From: Amaranthus tricolor
Lineage: Eukaryota; Streptophyta; Magnoliopsida; Caryophyllales; Amaranthaceae
NCBI RefSeq assembly: GCF_026212465.1
Contig: NC_080048.1
Coordinates: 36,856,375-36,920,374 of the forward strand
Direction: 5' to 3'
Length of the DNA stretch: 64,000 nucleotides
This document shows positions 22,801 to 37,828 of this stretch, piece by piece. A model generated the notes under the pieces. It was not told where the DNA came from, did not search any database, and saw nothing but the letters and a program-made list of their open reading frames with translations. The translations under genes and the position numbers were made by a program. How positions within the stretch are numbered: the stretch's first letter is position 1; the number at the start of each line of letters is the position of its first letter.

Positions 22801-25800
22801 ATCTTTGTTTGGGTTAGAGTATATAGTATAACTAGTATATAAACTCGTGCAATGCACTAAGTTGTAAACGATAATATATTTTTAAAAATCATATTTTATC
22901 ATAAGATATCATATAACTTAATTAGAAACGTGGGTTAGAGTTTATAGTATAACTAGCATAGAAACTCGTGCAATGCACGAAGTTGTAAACATTAATACAT
23001 TTTTAAAAATCATATTATATCCTAACATATCATATAGTTTAACTAGAGACTTGGGAGATGACATATGCCATATTCCGAGCCATAGTGCCAAATAACGTAT
23101 TTTTCTTAGAGGAAGATGTCTAGCATGTCCTAATAATTAATACAGCAAGGCATTTGTAAAAAAACTAAATACATTAAAACAACTAAAATCGCCTAATATT
23201 CTGCTTGGATTTAATTTGTTAATAAATTGTGGACCATGGTAAGAAATGAACTGATTTATCTTTTAATTATTGTTCTAATATTAACCAGAGTTTATTATGT
23301 TAATCTTTTTTTTTTGTTTAACAAAAAATAGTATTACAACAATACTTGACTACTTTTTTAGTTGGATGATTTTAACAAGTATCAATACACATTATTTGTA
23401 GAATTTTTGTAGAAAAATGATTTTTAAATTAAAACTTACAAGCTGTTTGAAAATGGTCAATATAATAGCCAATTATATTAGTATCAAATGTTATAAATTT
23501 AATTTCATTTCTATTCTATTGATATATGAAGATTGATCCAAGTATATTCTATCATTATTAAGTTCAAAAATTTCCAATAAAATGTAATGATCCATATAAT
23601 AATAATGTAACAGGTTGAAAATAGAGAATTGGGCGCAAAGAATGATGCAAGTATACATATATTTTATATGAAATAACAATTAACTATATATAAGCAATAA
23701 AAATTTTAATATTAAAAACAAACAAACAAATCAGGCTCATTAAATTGGGTAGTTTACTTATATATATATATATATATATATATATAATCCAAAAAAGAGT
23801 AATAGGAGATTCTAGCAAATTTCGATTATGTAGTATTTGACACGACAAAGCTGCTTGCCACACTTAATTAGATATATTTAATCCAAAAAAGAATAATATG
23901 AGATTTGACTGATTTCAATTTAAATAGATAATTATAATCCCAACTATTGTTAAAATAGATATTAATAATCCCAGCTATTATTCATTCACTCAAAATAATC
24001 TCGAATATTGATCATTCAATAATTATTCCTCGTATGGGGTGTAATCCCAACTATAATTCTTCTCTTGTAATAAATCCAATTCAGGTTTATTATTGCACAT
24101 ACTTGTGGTTATTTTGGAATAACCAATAGTTAGGATTGTTTGATTGCAAGGACAAGAGTTGAGATTATTGTTGTCTTTTTTTGTAATGCATTTCCAGCCA
24201 TGTGTATTAAATGAGAATACATGTAAGTAGATAATATTCATCCTTTTGCTAAAGTGTTTGGGAAGTTGATATTTGTCTTGTTACAACACTTCTATAAAAT
24301 TGCATGATTGGTGAAATAGTATTTAGGCGGATTAGTTTGACTACCTTCTTTTTTGTTTTCTTATCTTTTTTTCCATGGTGAATTAGCCAGCACATAGGGT
24401 GGTAAGAAAGGAGAGTGAGTGAGGCATTAGTTATTAGTAAATCTTTATCATTCTTCATTGTACTTGATCTCAATGATAATACAAATAAAAATTACACTTC
24501 AAGAACATCCCTAGGTGTATTTGTTGGTTTGCTTATAATTTGAAATTTATGGAAGTGCCAAAAAAATTTGGCTGTAGCTGAATTAAGAATCATCTGAAAA
24601 CCTTGGCTGTGAAACCATTTTTGGAAATGTAAAATCTTACAATTCAGGTATTTCTGTACTGTAGTGTGGAGAGAACTTGTTTGGAGTCGGAGAGATGTGA
24701 ACCCATAATGCTTACTGTGAAATTTCTGACAAACATACAATTTTATATTCGCTCTCTTTTGATTTTGGGAACTTAAATTTGGCCACACCTCACTTGTCTA
24801 ATAGGATTGCACACCTACAATTGTGAATATTTATTTTTAGCATTGATTCTAGTTCATTTCATGTTCAATAAAGGATCAATAAGAAACTGCATCGTTGTTA
24901 TTAGAAGGGTAAGACTGCATATATTGGTGGTGTCTCTCCTTAGAAGTAGACCAGTTCTTTGGGGTTTGATAAGGCTTACCGATTTCCTGTTTGGGTGACT
25001 TACATGGTCGAGGAATCGAATACAACTTTTCTTCTATTCTGTTCAAGCTCAAATTATACAACTTTTTTTGGTAACAGTTTTGAAATGTGTAAATTACCAA
25101 TTTTTTTTATAGTATTACTCATTTGTAGTCAATTCCACCTATATACATGATATTCAAATCCACTGCAAAATATACTATAACTAAATTGGATAGAAAAGGT
25201 TCACAAATTATATTTATCATTTAAAAGCCATAAAATTTTACGTTGGTTGGGTCAAAGATGTGTTTGATAGGGTTTTTCCTAATTTTTTTCGAGTTAGAAA
25301 AACTTTTTAAAACCCAATATTTTATCTGGGATGATTTATTTAGGTTTTGGGATAGGTTGTTTTTAACAGGTCTAATTCGAATACCTTGCAATTTTTATAA
25401 TTCTCCTTGCCTTTGTTATGTCTGTTCTCATGGATTGGATTTTATGTAAGGTTTCAATTTTTTTTTGGGTTTCCGTGTGTGCCTTATGACTATGTCAATT
25501 TGTTTTAATTGTATGCCGAGGTCATGGTCTGGTTTCATGTAAGGTTGCATCGTAACGTGTTATTTGAGTGTAAAGGTTATCAAAAATGCATTTCAAGCCG
25601 CTTCAAGAAATATCTCATGTTCTAGGTTGATATAGGTTGATATTTGGTCGTATGACAACCACAAATAAATCTTAGCTATGGTTAGAGTCCAATAAAGTGT
25701 AATTATTGTTAGGGATGATCTTCACATTGATTAGTTTTGGTTCATTTAGTTGTTCCTGTGTTGTTGGGTTTAAAGCTTTGGCATTGTTGTGTAGAGTTCT

Positions 25801-28800
25801 AGTCCTAGTATCTACCTAGAACACCATTTCTGTAAACCCTTTTGTTGGCCATAGCTTTCCCTGCGAATTTGACTTCACTATCTATTATGAGCTTTTGTTG
25901 GTATAGAAGCACTTATTCCCTCCGTCCCTAAGAGATGCAACACCATCTATTGACACAAATATTAATAAATTGGTAGGGTTAAAATTGTGTGGGTAATATT
26001 AAAAGTGAGAAGAGAGATGGTGTCTGGATAAGAGTTAAAGTGATGGGGATACTATCTAAAAGAAATGTTGCTAAGTTAAAGGATATACTAAAATAGAATG
26101 TGTGGCAATCTCAAGGGGACAAAGGGAGTATTTGACATGTTATACACCCTTGGTGAATCAAAGTTTAAACATGATGTTGAATGAACTACTTTGTGCTGTG
26201 CGTCTGTGTTTTATTTGGTCGGGAGTTGGGGGTTGCGGAATATGTTGGTAATTATCACATAGATTTTGGTATTTTCCAGTCATACTTTTCAGCTGTCAAG
26301 GGAAACTGATAATTTTGAGGTTGGGATTTCTTGCACATCCGTTGTTGCCTGATATGCTAATCTTGCTTTTTAGTGGTTGTGTGATGCATCTATCATCTGC
26401 TCATCATATGTAAATGTTTTTCTCTTATATGATAAACTGAGGTTCTCTAATATAATGCTTTAAGAAGACATACATTGCAGAAAACTAATGTACTTGGTTT
26501 ATTCACTTTATTTCTTGATGCTATTTCATTTTCATTTTGAAAAATGTATGGCACTCTTTACTTGAATTTCAAGTTCAGATTTTAGGAAATTGTTACTTGT
26601 AATTTATACTTTAAGAGATTTGTTCCTTTGGTCACCACTCAAAAATCTCCGCCATATGCAATTATTTTGAGATGACAAATTGGCTATTTGATAACCCCCG
26701 GATGCTGGTCACGATCCTTTATTCTCCGTGACTAGTAATTGGATGATTCCAGAACATTTTATGCAGGGTAAAAGTTTTGCTCGGAACTATCTGCAGTGTG
26801 GCGGATGATTATTATTGTTCTGATATCACGTGTTTCTTGCTTACAGGTTTTATGCTGGATCATTCATGCTGTCGAGAGCCTCTTGAGCAGAGTCAAGAGG
26901 AGGGCATGTCAAGAGTTCCAGAGGCTACAATAAAGGACGCTGTTGAATCCACCTCTACTGCTAGCCTTGACAAAGAATGTTCTTGTCTTTTAAGTGAATT
27001 TACTGAATGGTTTTCTTGTCGATGGTCCTGCAAAGGCGGGGACTGGCGAAGAAATGAAGAAGCTGTGCTAGATAAATTCTACAGGAAAAAAATAGTTCTT
27101 AATGATGGGTATCCTCTTTGTCAGATGGTAAAGTCTGGTTATGAGGATCCACGTTGGCAGAGAAAAGATGACTTGTACTACCCTTCTCAAAGCAAGAAGC
27201 TTGATCTTCCACTTTGGGCATTTTCCTGGGTTGATGAGAGGAACGATTCAAGCATTGCCAATAAGTTGGGTCAAACAAAATCTATCACTGTGAGAGGGGT
27301 CAAAGGAAGTATGATGCCAGTGATTAGAATCAATGCTTGTGTTGTTACAGATAATGGTTCGTCTACCCACGACTCTCGGTTGAAATCAAGAGGGAAAGAT
27401 AAATATTCTTTAAAGGCGGCAAAGCATTACTCTCTGTCCAATGACATGAAAAGTTCATCATCAGAAGATTGTTATCTTTCTAAAAGCTTGAAGGAGCAAA
27501 ACGCTGGAGAAACTTGGAAATATAGTATTATCAATAAACCCAAAGACCGGCTTTGCACTGCAAATGATTTACAGTTGCACTTAGGTGACTGGTTTTACCT
27601 TGATGGCATGGGGCATGAACATGGGCCGTTTTCATGCTACGCACTGCCCAAATTAATGGAAGAAGGTCATTTGAAGAAGCAAAGCAGTGTGTTCCGCAAA
27701 ATTGACAAAATCTGGGTTCCGGTTACAGCTGTTATTAATGCTGCTGTGAATAGTAGTAAACACATTGCAGATACTGTTCCTGGTGAATCGTTTGAAGCAC
27801 CTGTTATGCATGATGACACAAGTTCAATTTCTAGTTCATTCCATAGCTTGCATCCCCATTTTATTGGCTATACTTTAGGAAAGCTCCATGAACTAGTTAT
27901 GAAATCCTATAAGAGTCGTGAGTTTGCTGCTGCCATAAATGAGCTCTTAGACCCATGGATGATTTCTAGACAACCAAGGAAGGAATTGGAGAAGCATAGA
28001 AGTTCTATCAATCTTCTCAAGTCTCCCATGGGTATGCTTTCCGGCATTTAGTTAACCTATATTGATCTTGTCTGCTTAGACATGTAACTGTTTTCTGTTT
28101 ACTCCTTTTAAAAGTACTGTCCTGAGATCTTGTTTTCATTCAATCTATAATGCAATTAAATACTTGCAAGTTGTGTAGCAGTGTAGGTAAGAAGTAGGAA
28201 CCTAAAATTAGCTTGAAGTAAGGATTATAAGAGTGAAATGAAAAAAGCAAGAGTAGGATCTCAGTTAATGTTTCAAGTAGCTTTTATAACTCAAATTTGA
28301 CCCCTGAGCATTTGGTGAGACCTTGGTCTTCAACATAATTTTCTGGAAAACTAATAATTTTAGAAAAATATTGGAATTAAATTAGGTTTGACCCAATTAG
28401 CCATAGTAGTAGTCACTATTGACCCTGAACTCGTCTGATCTGTTACTAACACGATTGGACTGGTTTCGATAAAGATCTAGTTTTAATACCAATATATTTG
28501 AATTTTCTCCCGTTTTCTATTGGGGGCACTTCGATGAGACGCTTTGGTGCTTACCTATACAATTGTGCACATTTAAAACCACGAAATCATATATACACAT
28601 TTTCTTGGATGTCTAGGAAGTTTTCACCTCTCTAATCTGGTAATGATATTAATGGTGCTAGATGGACCAATGGAATGTTATGGGATTTTTTCAGTTGCAA
28701 TAAAAGTTGTTTTATTGATTGACTGAAGAGTAAAGATTATCAAATTTGCACATTGTTACAATTGTTTCCAGATGTTTTGTCTTTTCTTACTACAAGCATA

Positions 28801-31800
28801 TACTGATTGGAAAAAGGCATTGAGAATAATTTCTTAGTTAGTGGTAGAGTATAAAAAGTAAAACAAGTATGTTTTTAATGTTGATGCTCATTTCTGAAAT
28901 CTTTCATGTCACTTGCATCCACTTGGTTGAGTAATGCTTCTGTTTGCCTTTATACAGGGAATGAAGCATCCATGTTTCTTGAGGAAGACACACATGTCAA
29001 AAAAAGATGTTGCACTGTGTCTGATGGAGCTGAAGAAGATTTTGAAGTTGCCGAAGGCTTACCACTGCTTTATCACAGGGATTCCTCATTTGAGGACTTA
29101 TGTGGCAGTGCTACGTTTTGCAAACAAGAGAGTGATTGTTCCAAAACTGAGGTCGGGAGTTGGGGTCTACTGGATGGTCATATTTTGGCCCGCATCTTCC
29201 ATTTTCTCAGAACCGATGTCAAATCCTTAGTGTTTGCTTCTTCAACCTGCAAACATTGGAGATCTGCTGTGGTTTTCTACAAAAGTTTGAGTGTACGGAT
29301 TGATTTGTCAACTATGGGCTCTAAGTGTACTGACTCTGTTATTCGTAGTGTCATGGTGAGTTTATGTTATCTATCATTTTTATACTTCATTAGATTGTTT
29401 GTAATCTCTTTTCATCCTCAGTTCTCATACTTGTGTTCCTTCTTATCCTCATGTAGAGTGGTTACAATAAGCAAATGATCAAGGTGTTGGTTTTAGATGG
29501 TTGTACCAATGTTACTTGTGCTGTTCTTGAAGATATTCTTCAGTCCTTTAGTGTTATATCCTCTGTTGACATTAGAGGCTGTAGTCAACTTGAGGAGTTA
29601 ATGATCAAATTTCCACTTGTTAATTGGGTCAAAGGGCGGAGTTCTAAAAGGACTATAATTGTTGAGGAGTCAAACTGGAAGATGCGGAGTTGGAAGCAGA
29701 TGTCTGAGCAATCTTCATCAGTTTCCAAGTCTGTTCATGGGAGTTATATGGATGAGTCTAGTGGGCTCAAAGATTATTTTGATATGGTGGAGAAAAGAGG
29801 TGCAGCTAATCAAGCATTCAGGCAGAATCTATACAAGCGTACAAAACTATCTGATACTCGAAAGTCTGCTTCAGTCCTAGCTCGTGATGCTCGCATGAGG
29901 CATTTGGCAATGAAGAAGGCTGGAAATGGATACAGAAGGATGGAGGAATTTTTGGGGCTTCGCTTGAAGGATATTATGAAGGGGAACACATCAGACTTTT
30001 TTGTGCGCAAGGTTTAGTATGAGCTATTTTTGGATTTTGTACTCTTTCTCTTGGTGTCGTATGGACTCATTCATCTTTCTTTATGTAGGTTGCAGAAATT
30101 CAGAACAGAATCAAGAGTGGTTATTATGCTCGCCGTGGCTTGAGCGTTGCTAAACAAGATATCATTAAAATGTGCAGGGAGGCCATAAAGTAATCTCTTT
30201 CTGTCCTTTTTTGTGTTCTTATTTCAAGCCTTTTGCTGCTCCCTTTTTCATCAATTCATCATGGTTTTATGTGACATCTGCCTTTTTGTGAGCCACAACT
30301 TTAACAGTAAAGTGACTCAGCCATGAATTACTTTTGCCTTTCCTAGCCTAGTGTAATTATGGTGGATTTGTTTCCTGGAAAGAGCTCAGGGAAAGCACAG
30401 GGGTGCATTAGTACTAGGTTTTCTGCATCCTATTTCATCTGTCATCTATGCTGGTTTCAGTTGCGGAATGCGCATGCAGCCTTTGAATCTTTTTGGGGAG
30501 GGGATAAGCCGATAAACGTGAATTCTCCTGATGACTTTTGGGAGTTGATAAACAATATGCTTGATTTCTGCCATCGCAACTGAACAGCCTCTTTCTGACT
30601 GGGCAAAGGCTGCATACATCCGACCGTGTACCCTGCCTAGACGGAAGCGTAGATTGCATATTGTGAGCTTTGTAGCTTGTTACCTCTTTTAACCCTACAT
30701 ATCGACGGACCGTAGAATATATATTGCTTATAATTCATGAAGTTTGACTGGTATTTTGAATTTGTGATTGTATTATTTACACTGTCTAAGGCTCTTTCAA
30801 AAAGTTGTTACTTCTAAGTTTTGCAATTTATTTGTGTTTGCTTTTTTAAATTGGTTAGTGTCTTACTGTGCTAACACAGAATGAAAAATCGAGGTGATGG
30901 AGGTGATATGGAGCAGGTCATTCCACAGTTTATTAAACTCGGAACACGTCTTGATGAGAGTTTTAAAACTGTTATTGATGGAGATGATATGATGAAAAAA
31001 CAAAGAGATGAAACCAGTGTGTCATCTGGGTACAGGAAATCTAAATCACACATGGAGAGGAAATACACGAGCCGGGCAAATGGTTCATCTTTTATCAATG
31101 GGGACTTTGATTATGTGGAATACTCATCTGATCGGGAGATGAAAAAGAACCTGTCAAGAATGAATATGAAAATACACTTGGAAGGTGAATCATCTGATGA
31201 GTTTGAGTTATCGTCAGAGGATAGTGAAAGTGATATTGGAAGTGTCTCAGACACTGATAGCGATTCAGATGTCCGATCTGGGGTTACTTTTGAGGAAAAA
31301 GAGGCTTACTTCACTGCCGATGAGACTTTTGATATGACCCCAGAGGACCGTGAGTGGGGTGCTCGTATGACGAAGGTCAGCCTTGTGCCTCCTGTGACAC
31401 GGAAATATGAAGTTATTGATGAATATGTTATTGTAGCTGATGAGGTTGAAGTGCATCGGAAGATGAAGGTTTCGTTGCCTGAAGATTACGAGGATAAAGT
31501 CAAAGCTCAGAAGAATGGAACTGAGGAGGTGGATATGGAGATTCCTGAAGTCAAAGAATTTAAACCAAGGAAACAACTTGGACAGGAGGTCATAGAACAA
31601 GAGGTTTATGGCATTGATCCTTACACACACAATCTTCTTCTTGACTCGATGCTTGAGGATGTTGATTGGCCTCTTACAGAAAAACATATTTTTATTGAAG
31701 ATGTGATCCTTAGGATACTGAATAAACAAGTTAGGCAGTATACTGGTGGTGGAGACACACCCATGACATACTCATTAAAACCTGTCATAGAGGAAATTCT

Positions 31801-34800
31801 AGGATCAGCTAAGCAAGATAATAATACTAGAACGTTGAAGTTGTGTGAGGCTATTCTCCAAGCCATCAATGGCCGCCCTGAGGATAATTATGTTGCTTAT
31901 AGAAAGGTACTTTGTCTAATATCTGGGTGCTTCATCTTCATTTATTATTTTTTAATATATTTTGTATTTTTTTCTCACATATTGGAAAATTTGTTCTTGT
32001 GCTGAATTGTTGGTCAGGGGCTTGGTGTTGTATGTGACAAACAAGGTGGTTTCCCTGTGGATGATTTTGTCGTTGAATTTCTGGGAGAGGTATGGTGTAC
32101 ATATTCATACTATTTTACTAAGTTAGCCATTATTATTTTTGCAACCCTCAATGCGGTCTACTTGTTTTAATCTTATGCTTTGATTTTTTCATTGTAAAAT
32201 ATCTCAATTGCTTGCTATGGAATATAATAGATAAATACAATGGCAAAAAGTCCTTTTTTTGTATATCGACTTTGGCTTTTGCTGCAATATGATCATTATA
32301 GAAGAAATCTGTCTTTAAAGGCTGAATTTTATTTTCGCTAATCTACATCCTCATGACATAGCTCTTATTATTTTTCTAGGTTTATTTTATTAGATAAACT
32401 ATGGGTAATGAACAAGGATACAATATCCTAATCATGCTTTACATTGTCAAGATCTATGAAATATGAAGACAAACTACTTTAGTGCCAAGTTTTCATACAT
32501 TTACATTAGGTAGTAGTATCTTATTTGAGGGTTAACATCCGAAGAGTAGCTGAGCATGATGATTGATTTCTGTAATATAAAGTATATTTTTCAACAATTC
32601 AACCTATTACCTACATCCACTTGCCACAACATTTCTCCCAGTAATGGGTTTTTTGTTTGCACTAGAAAATGTTATGTGTTGCTCCAACTTGGCATTTACC
32701 TTGGGGATATGCCCCTAGTGGTTACGAGGTATATCAGTTGGACTTGGGAGTTCGGAGGGGAGAAACAGATTTGCCAAAATCCTAGATGAACAATTGCGCT
32801 TGATTCAACCAAAATAATGAAGATCTTGGTTTTGCTATATGTTTTTTCATGCAAGAAAATCAGTGATGGCTGTTGGATAGTGGACTTGGGGATGCCGAGT
32901 TTACTTCTTTTGTCTCTTCTTTTTGCCTTTTGGTAATGGATTACTCACTGTCTGATAGTATATAAATTTTTATCCCTAAAGATGAAAATTGATTTTAAGA
33001 ATCCCACCTCTATATGATCTTTTAAGAGTTGCCCCACCATGCATTTATTTTAGAAATTTTGCCTTTTATAAACTCATTCTTAAATTTTTTTTTTTACATT
33101 TTATTTTGTTAGTCTGTAAAAGGACATTTTTGGACTCTGTGACGGGTTGCCCGCCAAGCTCGGCCCACCCGGCTCGAAAAATTAGCTGGCTTGGATAGCT
33201 TTTTCAATAAAAGTTCATAGTATGGGCAGGCCAAGCTTTTATATATATGTGTGTGTGTGCGCGTGTGTGTGTAAGTATGTATGTCTGTATGTATGTAATA
33301 TTAACTATAATTGTTGAAATAAGAAGCTTTTAGACTCTCATTTCACTTCTTTTAGATTTCAAAGGTAAAAGAAAACTTCTCTTTTATGTTTTTTTCATGA
33401 AATTAATAATATCTAGACTATTGTTGATTTCTTTTAATTTAAGATGCTTGATATTATTGTGCACTTCAAACTTTACTTTGAGTTTTAGACTATGGACTTC
33501 TTGCTTTGGATTATATTTATTGTGTAAATTGTTAGTTAGGCCTTTCAAAACTATATTAATATATTTGTTCATTGTACCTTCAAACGAAAATTTTATTACC
33601 TTAATTTTTTTTGTTATTTTGGGTGTATGCATGTCCCCAAGTTCAAATTTGAAAATCAGACTTTCCTAAAATGTGTCCTTGAGTTTGAATTCTTTTATTT
33701 CACGAGTCCAACACTTGGATTCATACTCGCGTCCTACACCTTTGAGCACCTCGATGGTGGTAGTGTATAGGAACAAACCACTTTTGTGCCTTAAAAAAGA
33801 GGACTAGCTTTTCGGAATATTGTATACACAGATACTGTGTTAGGGAAATATAGTTCCATAAGGCTCTGATCATCAATTTGCAAAATTATCACTATTGGTG
33901 GCCCTGACCAACATATGTTTTATGTGAAAGCTTCCACCTTCTGGGTTGTACCTGAATGAATTAGCCTAAAAAAAGATAGAACCTTCTGAGGAGTGTCATG
34001 ATAAGCAAGTGAAAAGACTGTATGGATTCTCTTCTTAAATTTTTATAGTTATTTTTAGTGGTTTTTGTGCTCTTGCTTGATTGTTAGTTCAATTTAATAT
34101 GCTATACCACTGTTAATTGTGATCTACTTGAGTATATAGTGTTTGACTTGGCAATTTTGTATAAACACTTCATGATTTTGGTTCAAAACAAAGTGTCAAT
34201 GAGTCAAATGTCCGTGTGTCTAAGATCCGACACGAGTATTTCAGTTACAATGAAGAGTTCTACTAACATAGTCAATATGTTAGTATATTCAATGTCTTGT
34301 GAGATTAGTTTTGATTGTTAAAACATTTGCTTCAGTTACGTGTTTGGGAACACTTGCAGGTTTACCCTGCTTGGAAATGGTTTGAGAAGCAAGATGGAAT
34401 CCGTTCTTTGCAGAAGGATAGTAAAGAACCTGCCCCTGAGTTTTACAACATATATCTTGAGAGGCCAAAGGTCTTTTCTTCTGTTTGAATCTATATGAAT
34501 AATGACTCTTGTATATCTTTTGTGTTGAGATTTCAACAATCTCTATCATTTGTATTCTGACTTTAGGTCATTATTTGCAGGGTGATGCTGATGGCTACGA
34601 TTTAGTTGTCGTTGATGCAATGCATAAAGCAAATTATGCAAGTCGAATTTGCCATTCTTGTCGACCTAATTGTGAAGCAAAGTGAGTATTTTATTCAATA
34701 TCTTTTGTGCTGCAAGGAATACGCATGCTCTTTTCATTTTTGCTTTATAAATTTATAAATGCCCATGGTCTATTTGTTGCTTGATTAGGTATTTTTATTC

Positions 34801-37789
34801 TCATTATGTCAGATATACATGTTAGTTTCTCTTGGTACCTTCATAGGTAAATACTTTTGTTAAATTATGATGTTGAACTGAACATAGCTTTTGTTTTCAC
34901 TAACATAGCTTTCTAACGTGTTATTGATTGTGGTTTATATTTCCTAGACATGTAGTTTAAAAACAGGGACTTTATGCAACGCCTAGGTATAGATAGCATG
35001 CTCGAACGTCAGCTAAGGAATATATCCTTTTGACCAAGGTTCTGATAGTCGGGGTTTTTGTGGTGGTTGTAAAGTTTGTGATGGAGCAAAGGGTGATGGA
35101 TTAGTGACTGTTAATCTTTACATGCCTTTTTTTTTCTTACGTCATCATCAGCGGACCTAGTAGGCTCCGGCACTCGCAAGTGACCTCACTGACATTTTTT
35201 TTAAAAATTAAAATTTTGCAAATAACAGGATTTGAACCCAGGACCTGTGTGCACTCATTAAAATTGTATGCATTTGCTTACAAACTGAACTACACTAAAC
35301 CATTGATAAATTATGAAATCATTAAATGCTTCTAAATTTTAATGACGTACATCCACGAACAGAATATAAAATATTATTTATAGGATTAAATTGAAAACAT
35401 TGTTTTTTTTTTGTATTTATGATTTTTTTCATTAAATTATTATTTTATCGATTGTGCTCACTGAGTTTGAGTCCTGGGTCCGCCACTCGTCGGGAATCAT
35501 CTCTTTTAAGGACGGTTTAACCAGGACCAAAGGTTTGACGATCAAATCGTGATCCAAGCCGTTCAATCCGAATTGTGGGTCATTCGCGGCCCAAGTTGAT
35601 GGGATACATGACATGGACCTCTTTTTATGTATCCATTTGTTGTGTTTTGTTGATAACAGTGTTTGACCATGTTTCTATAATTTTTCTGATGTTTGAATTG
35701 CAGAGTTACTGCTGTAAGCGGCCAGTATCAGATCGGTATCTATTCTGTTCGTCCAATTGAATTTGGGGAAGAAATCACTTTTGACTATAATTCGGTGACT
35801 GAGGTATTTTTGTTTCCTTCCTCATTGCTTGCCTCTGGTTCTTCAAATTTTCTTACTGAATGATGACTTTGATCTCTTCCACAGAGCAAGGAGGAGTATG
35901 AAGCCTCTGTTTGTTTGTGTGGTAGTCAAGTTTGTCGTGGAAGCTATTTGAATCTAACAGGTGAAGGAGCTTTCCAAAAGGTATAATACTTGAAACTGTT
36001 AATGAACTAGTTCATTGTGTAAATAGTATTTTTCTGAATTTCATTTTTTTTATGTACTACTACCAGTTTCCAGTGGAAAACCCGATCACATATTTTGAGA
36101 ATGGCCAATTTTTATGTGAAAATTTGGATATTGCTAGACTAAAAACAGCAGAATGGTTTATAGAAGGCCTCAAACTATGTATCTCAAACACTAGCACTGT
36201 AGCACATCCACCAAATGTGCCAATTTCTGTATCCAACTCTAAAAGTTAAGAGGGGCTTTGCGCCCCTACTTATCCTAATGAAGTTTCACCAACTGCCCAT
36301 TTGAATGATTAATATATTAGACGTTTATCAAATACTATTATTGAGAGTTGATGTTTTAGTAAATTAACAGTGTTATTTTCAAGATAATTGTAGAAGTTTT
36401 GTTAAATTAATGCTCAACTTTGATAAAAAAAATTCATTTAGTAATTTTTTTGTGGGGGGTGTTGGGGGGATGAAGTGTATATTTCAATTGATTTTTACCT
36501 CGTATAGAGCCTCATTTTTTCAGAAAACTGTGTTAATTATGTTTACTGAGTACTGTTTAATCTCTAGTATCTTGAAGTCCTTCGTAGTTGCATCTATTGA
36601 CTGTTGTATGATGTTTATCAGGTTCTAAAGGAATGGCACGGATTGTTGGATAAGCATCGCTTGCTTCTGGAGGCATGTGAATTGAACTGGGTGTCTGAAG
36701 AGGATTATATCGATTTAGGAAGGGCTGGCTTAGGTCAATGCTTGTTGGGTGGTTTGCCTGACTGGCTTATTGCTTATTCAGCTCGCTTGGTATTTAATCT
36801 TTTACTGTCTTTTTTGGTAGTGCCAAGCTTGTTTGTCCACTATATGTTCTCAATATCTTTTATTTTCATTTGGTTGTAGGTACGATTCATAAATTTTGAG
36901 AGAACAAAGCTGCCTGAAGAGATATTGAGGCATAATTTGGAAGAGAAGAAAAAATATTCTGCAGAAATATCTCTTGAGATGGAGAAAACTGATGCTGAAG
37001 TACAGGTAAGTCTGTTCAGTTTTAGCTTATTTCACATTATTTCTTGATATAGCAGGATCAACTTTTTGCTGTATGGTGGGCTATTCTTTATGTTTTCGAA
37101 TGTGACAGGCTGAAGGAGTCTACAATCAAAGACTTCAAAATTTGGCTCTTACACTGGATAAGGTTTGTGCCGTAAATTTCAAATTCATGTCTTCTTGTGA
37201 ACCCGCGTATTTGATTTTTTTAACGTATGGTGATGGATTACTACTGGTTTAATGCAAGGTATTCCATTGGTAGTAATGCATGCCATCATTAATTTACATG
37301 CTTAAATTATTCAGTCCTTTTATATGCATGAGTAAGGCTAAACAAAGTTTGGTCTACGGTCTAAACGGTTTGGTACGGTTTTCAAAAAATAACGGTTTCC
37401 GGTCCGATTTTGGATTTTTATTTTTCAAACCAAAGTAGACCGCAAAACCGTGCTATGACCATAAACCAAGTTTTTGACCTATATATTTTGAGATGTAGTT
37501 ATTTAATAGTAATATATATATTTGAATGATATAGATGCAATCAACTGATTACAAATTATATTTGGTGATTGTAGGTGCGAAGTATTTGTTAACACATATA
37601 TTAATTTAGGGAAGAAATATAAAAACGAAAAATTCGCAGTCCAGACCCGAAAGTTAATGGTTTGGTCTGGTTTGGTTTGGCGATTTGAATGGTTCAGTCT
37701 GGTCTGGAAAATTTTCAGACCAATTTTTTGGTCAGTCCAAATTGGACTCTGTGCACAGCATGCGCCTTATGCTTTCAGTTTTTTCAGTT

Positions 37790-37828
<39 letters not shown>

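Larger units (their letters stand above)
22710..26846. other. ATXR3 intron 2 (4.1 kb), repeat-filled
   Basis: This is the largest intron of the gene, following a 57-nt exon. It contains a 121-bp tandem pair (22811-23052), a (TA)n tract (23759-23787) and a Stowaway MITE (25916-26128). The short open frames inside it (for example 24492-24788 minus and 24807-25150 plus) overlap one another on both strands and have no recognisable product. Confidence 0.7.

Noticed and set aside
30359..30583. A 74-codon frame in ATXR3 intron 6
   Set aside because: It lies between two well-supported exons, would break the reading phase, and runs into a SINE-like fragment.
36052..36249. A 65-codon frame in ATXR3 intron 12
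   Set aside because: Exon 12 joins exon 13 in phase without it and the translated sequence matches no known family.
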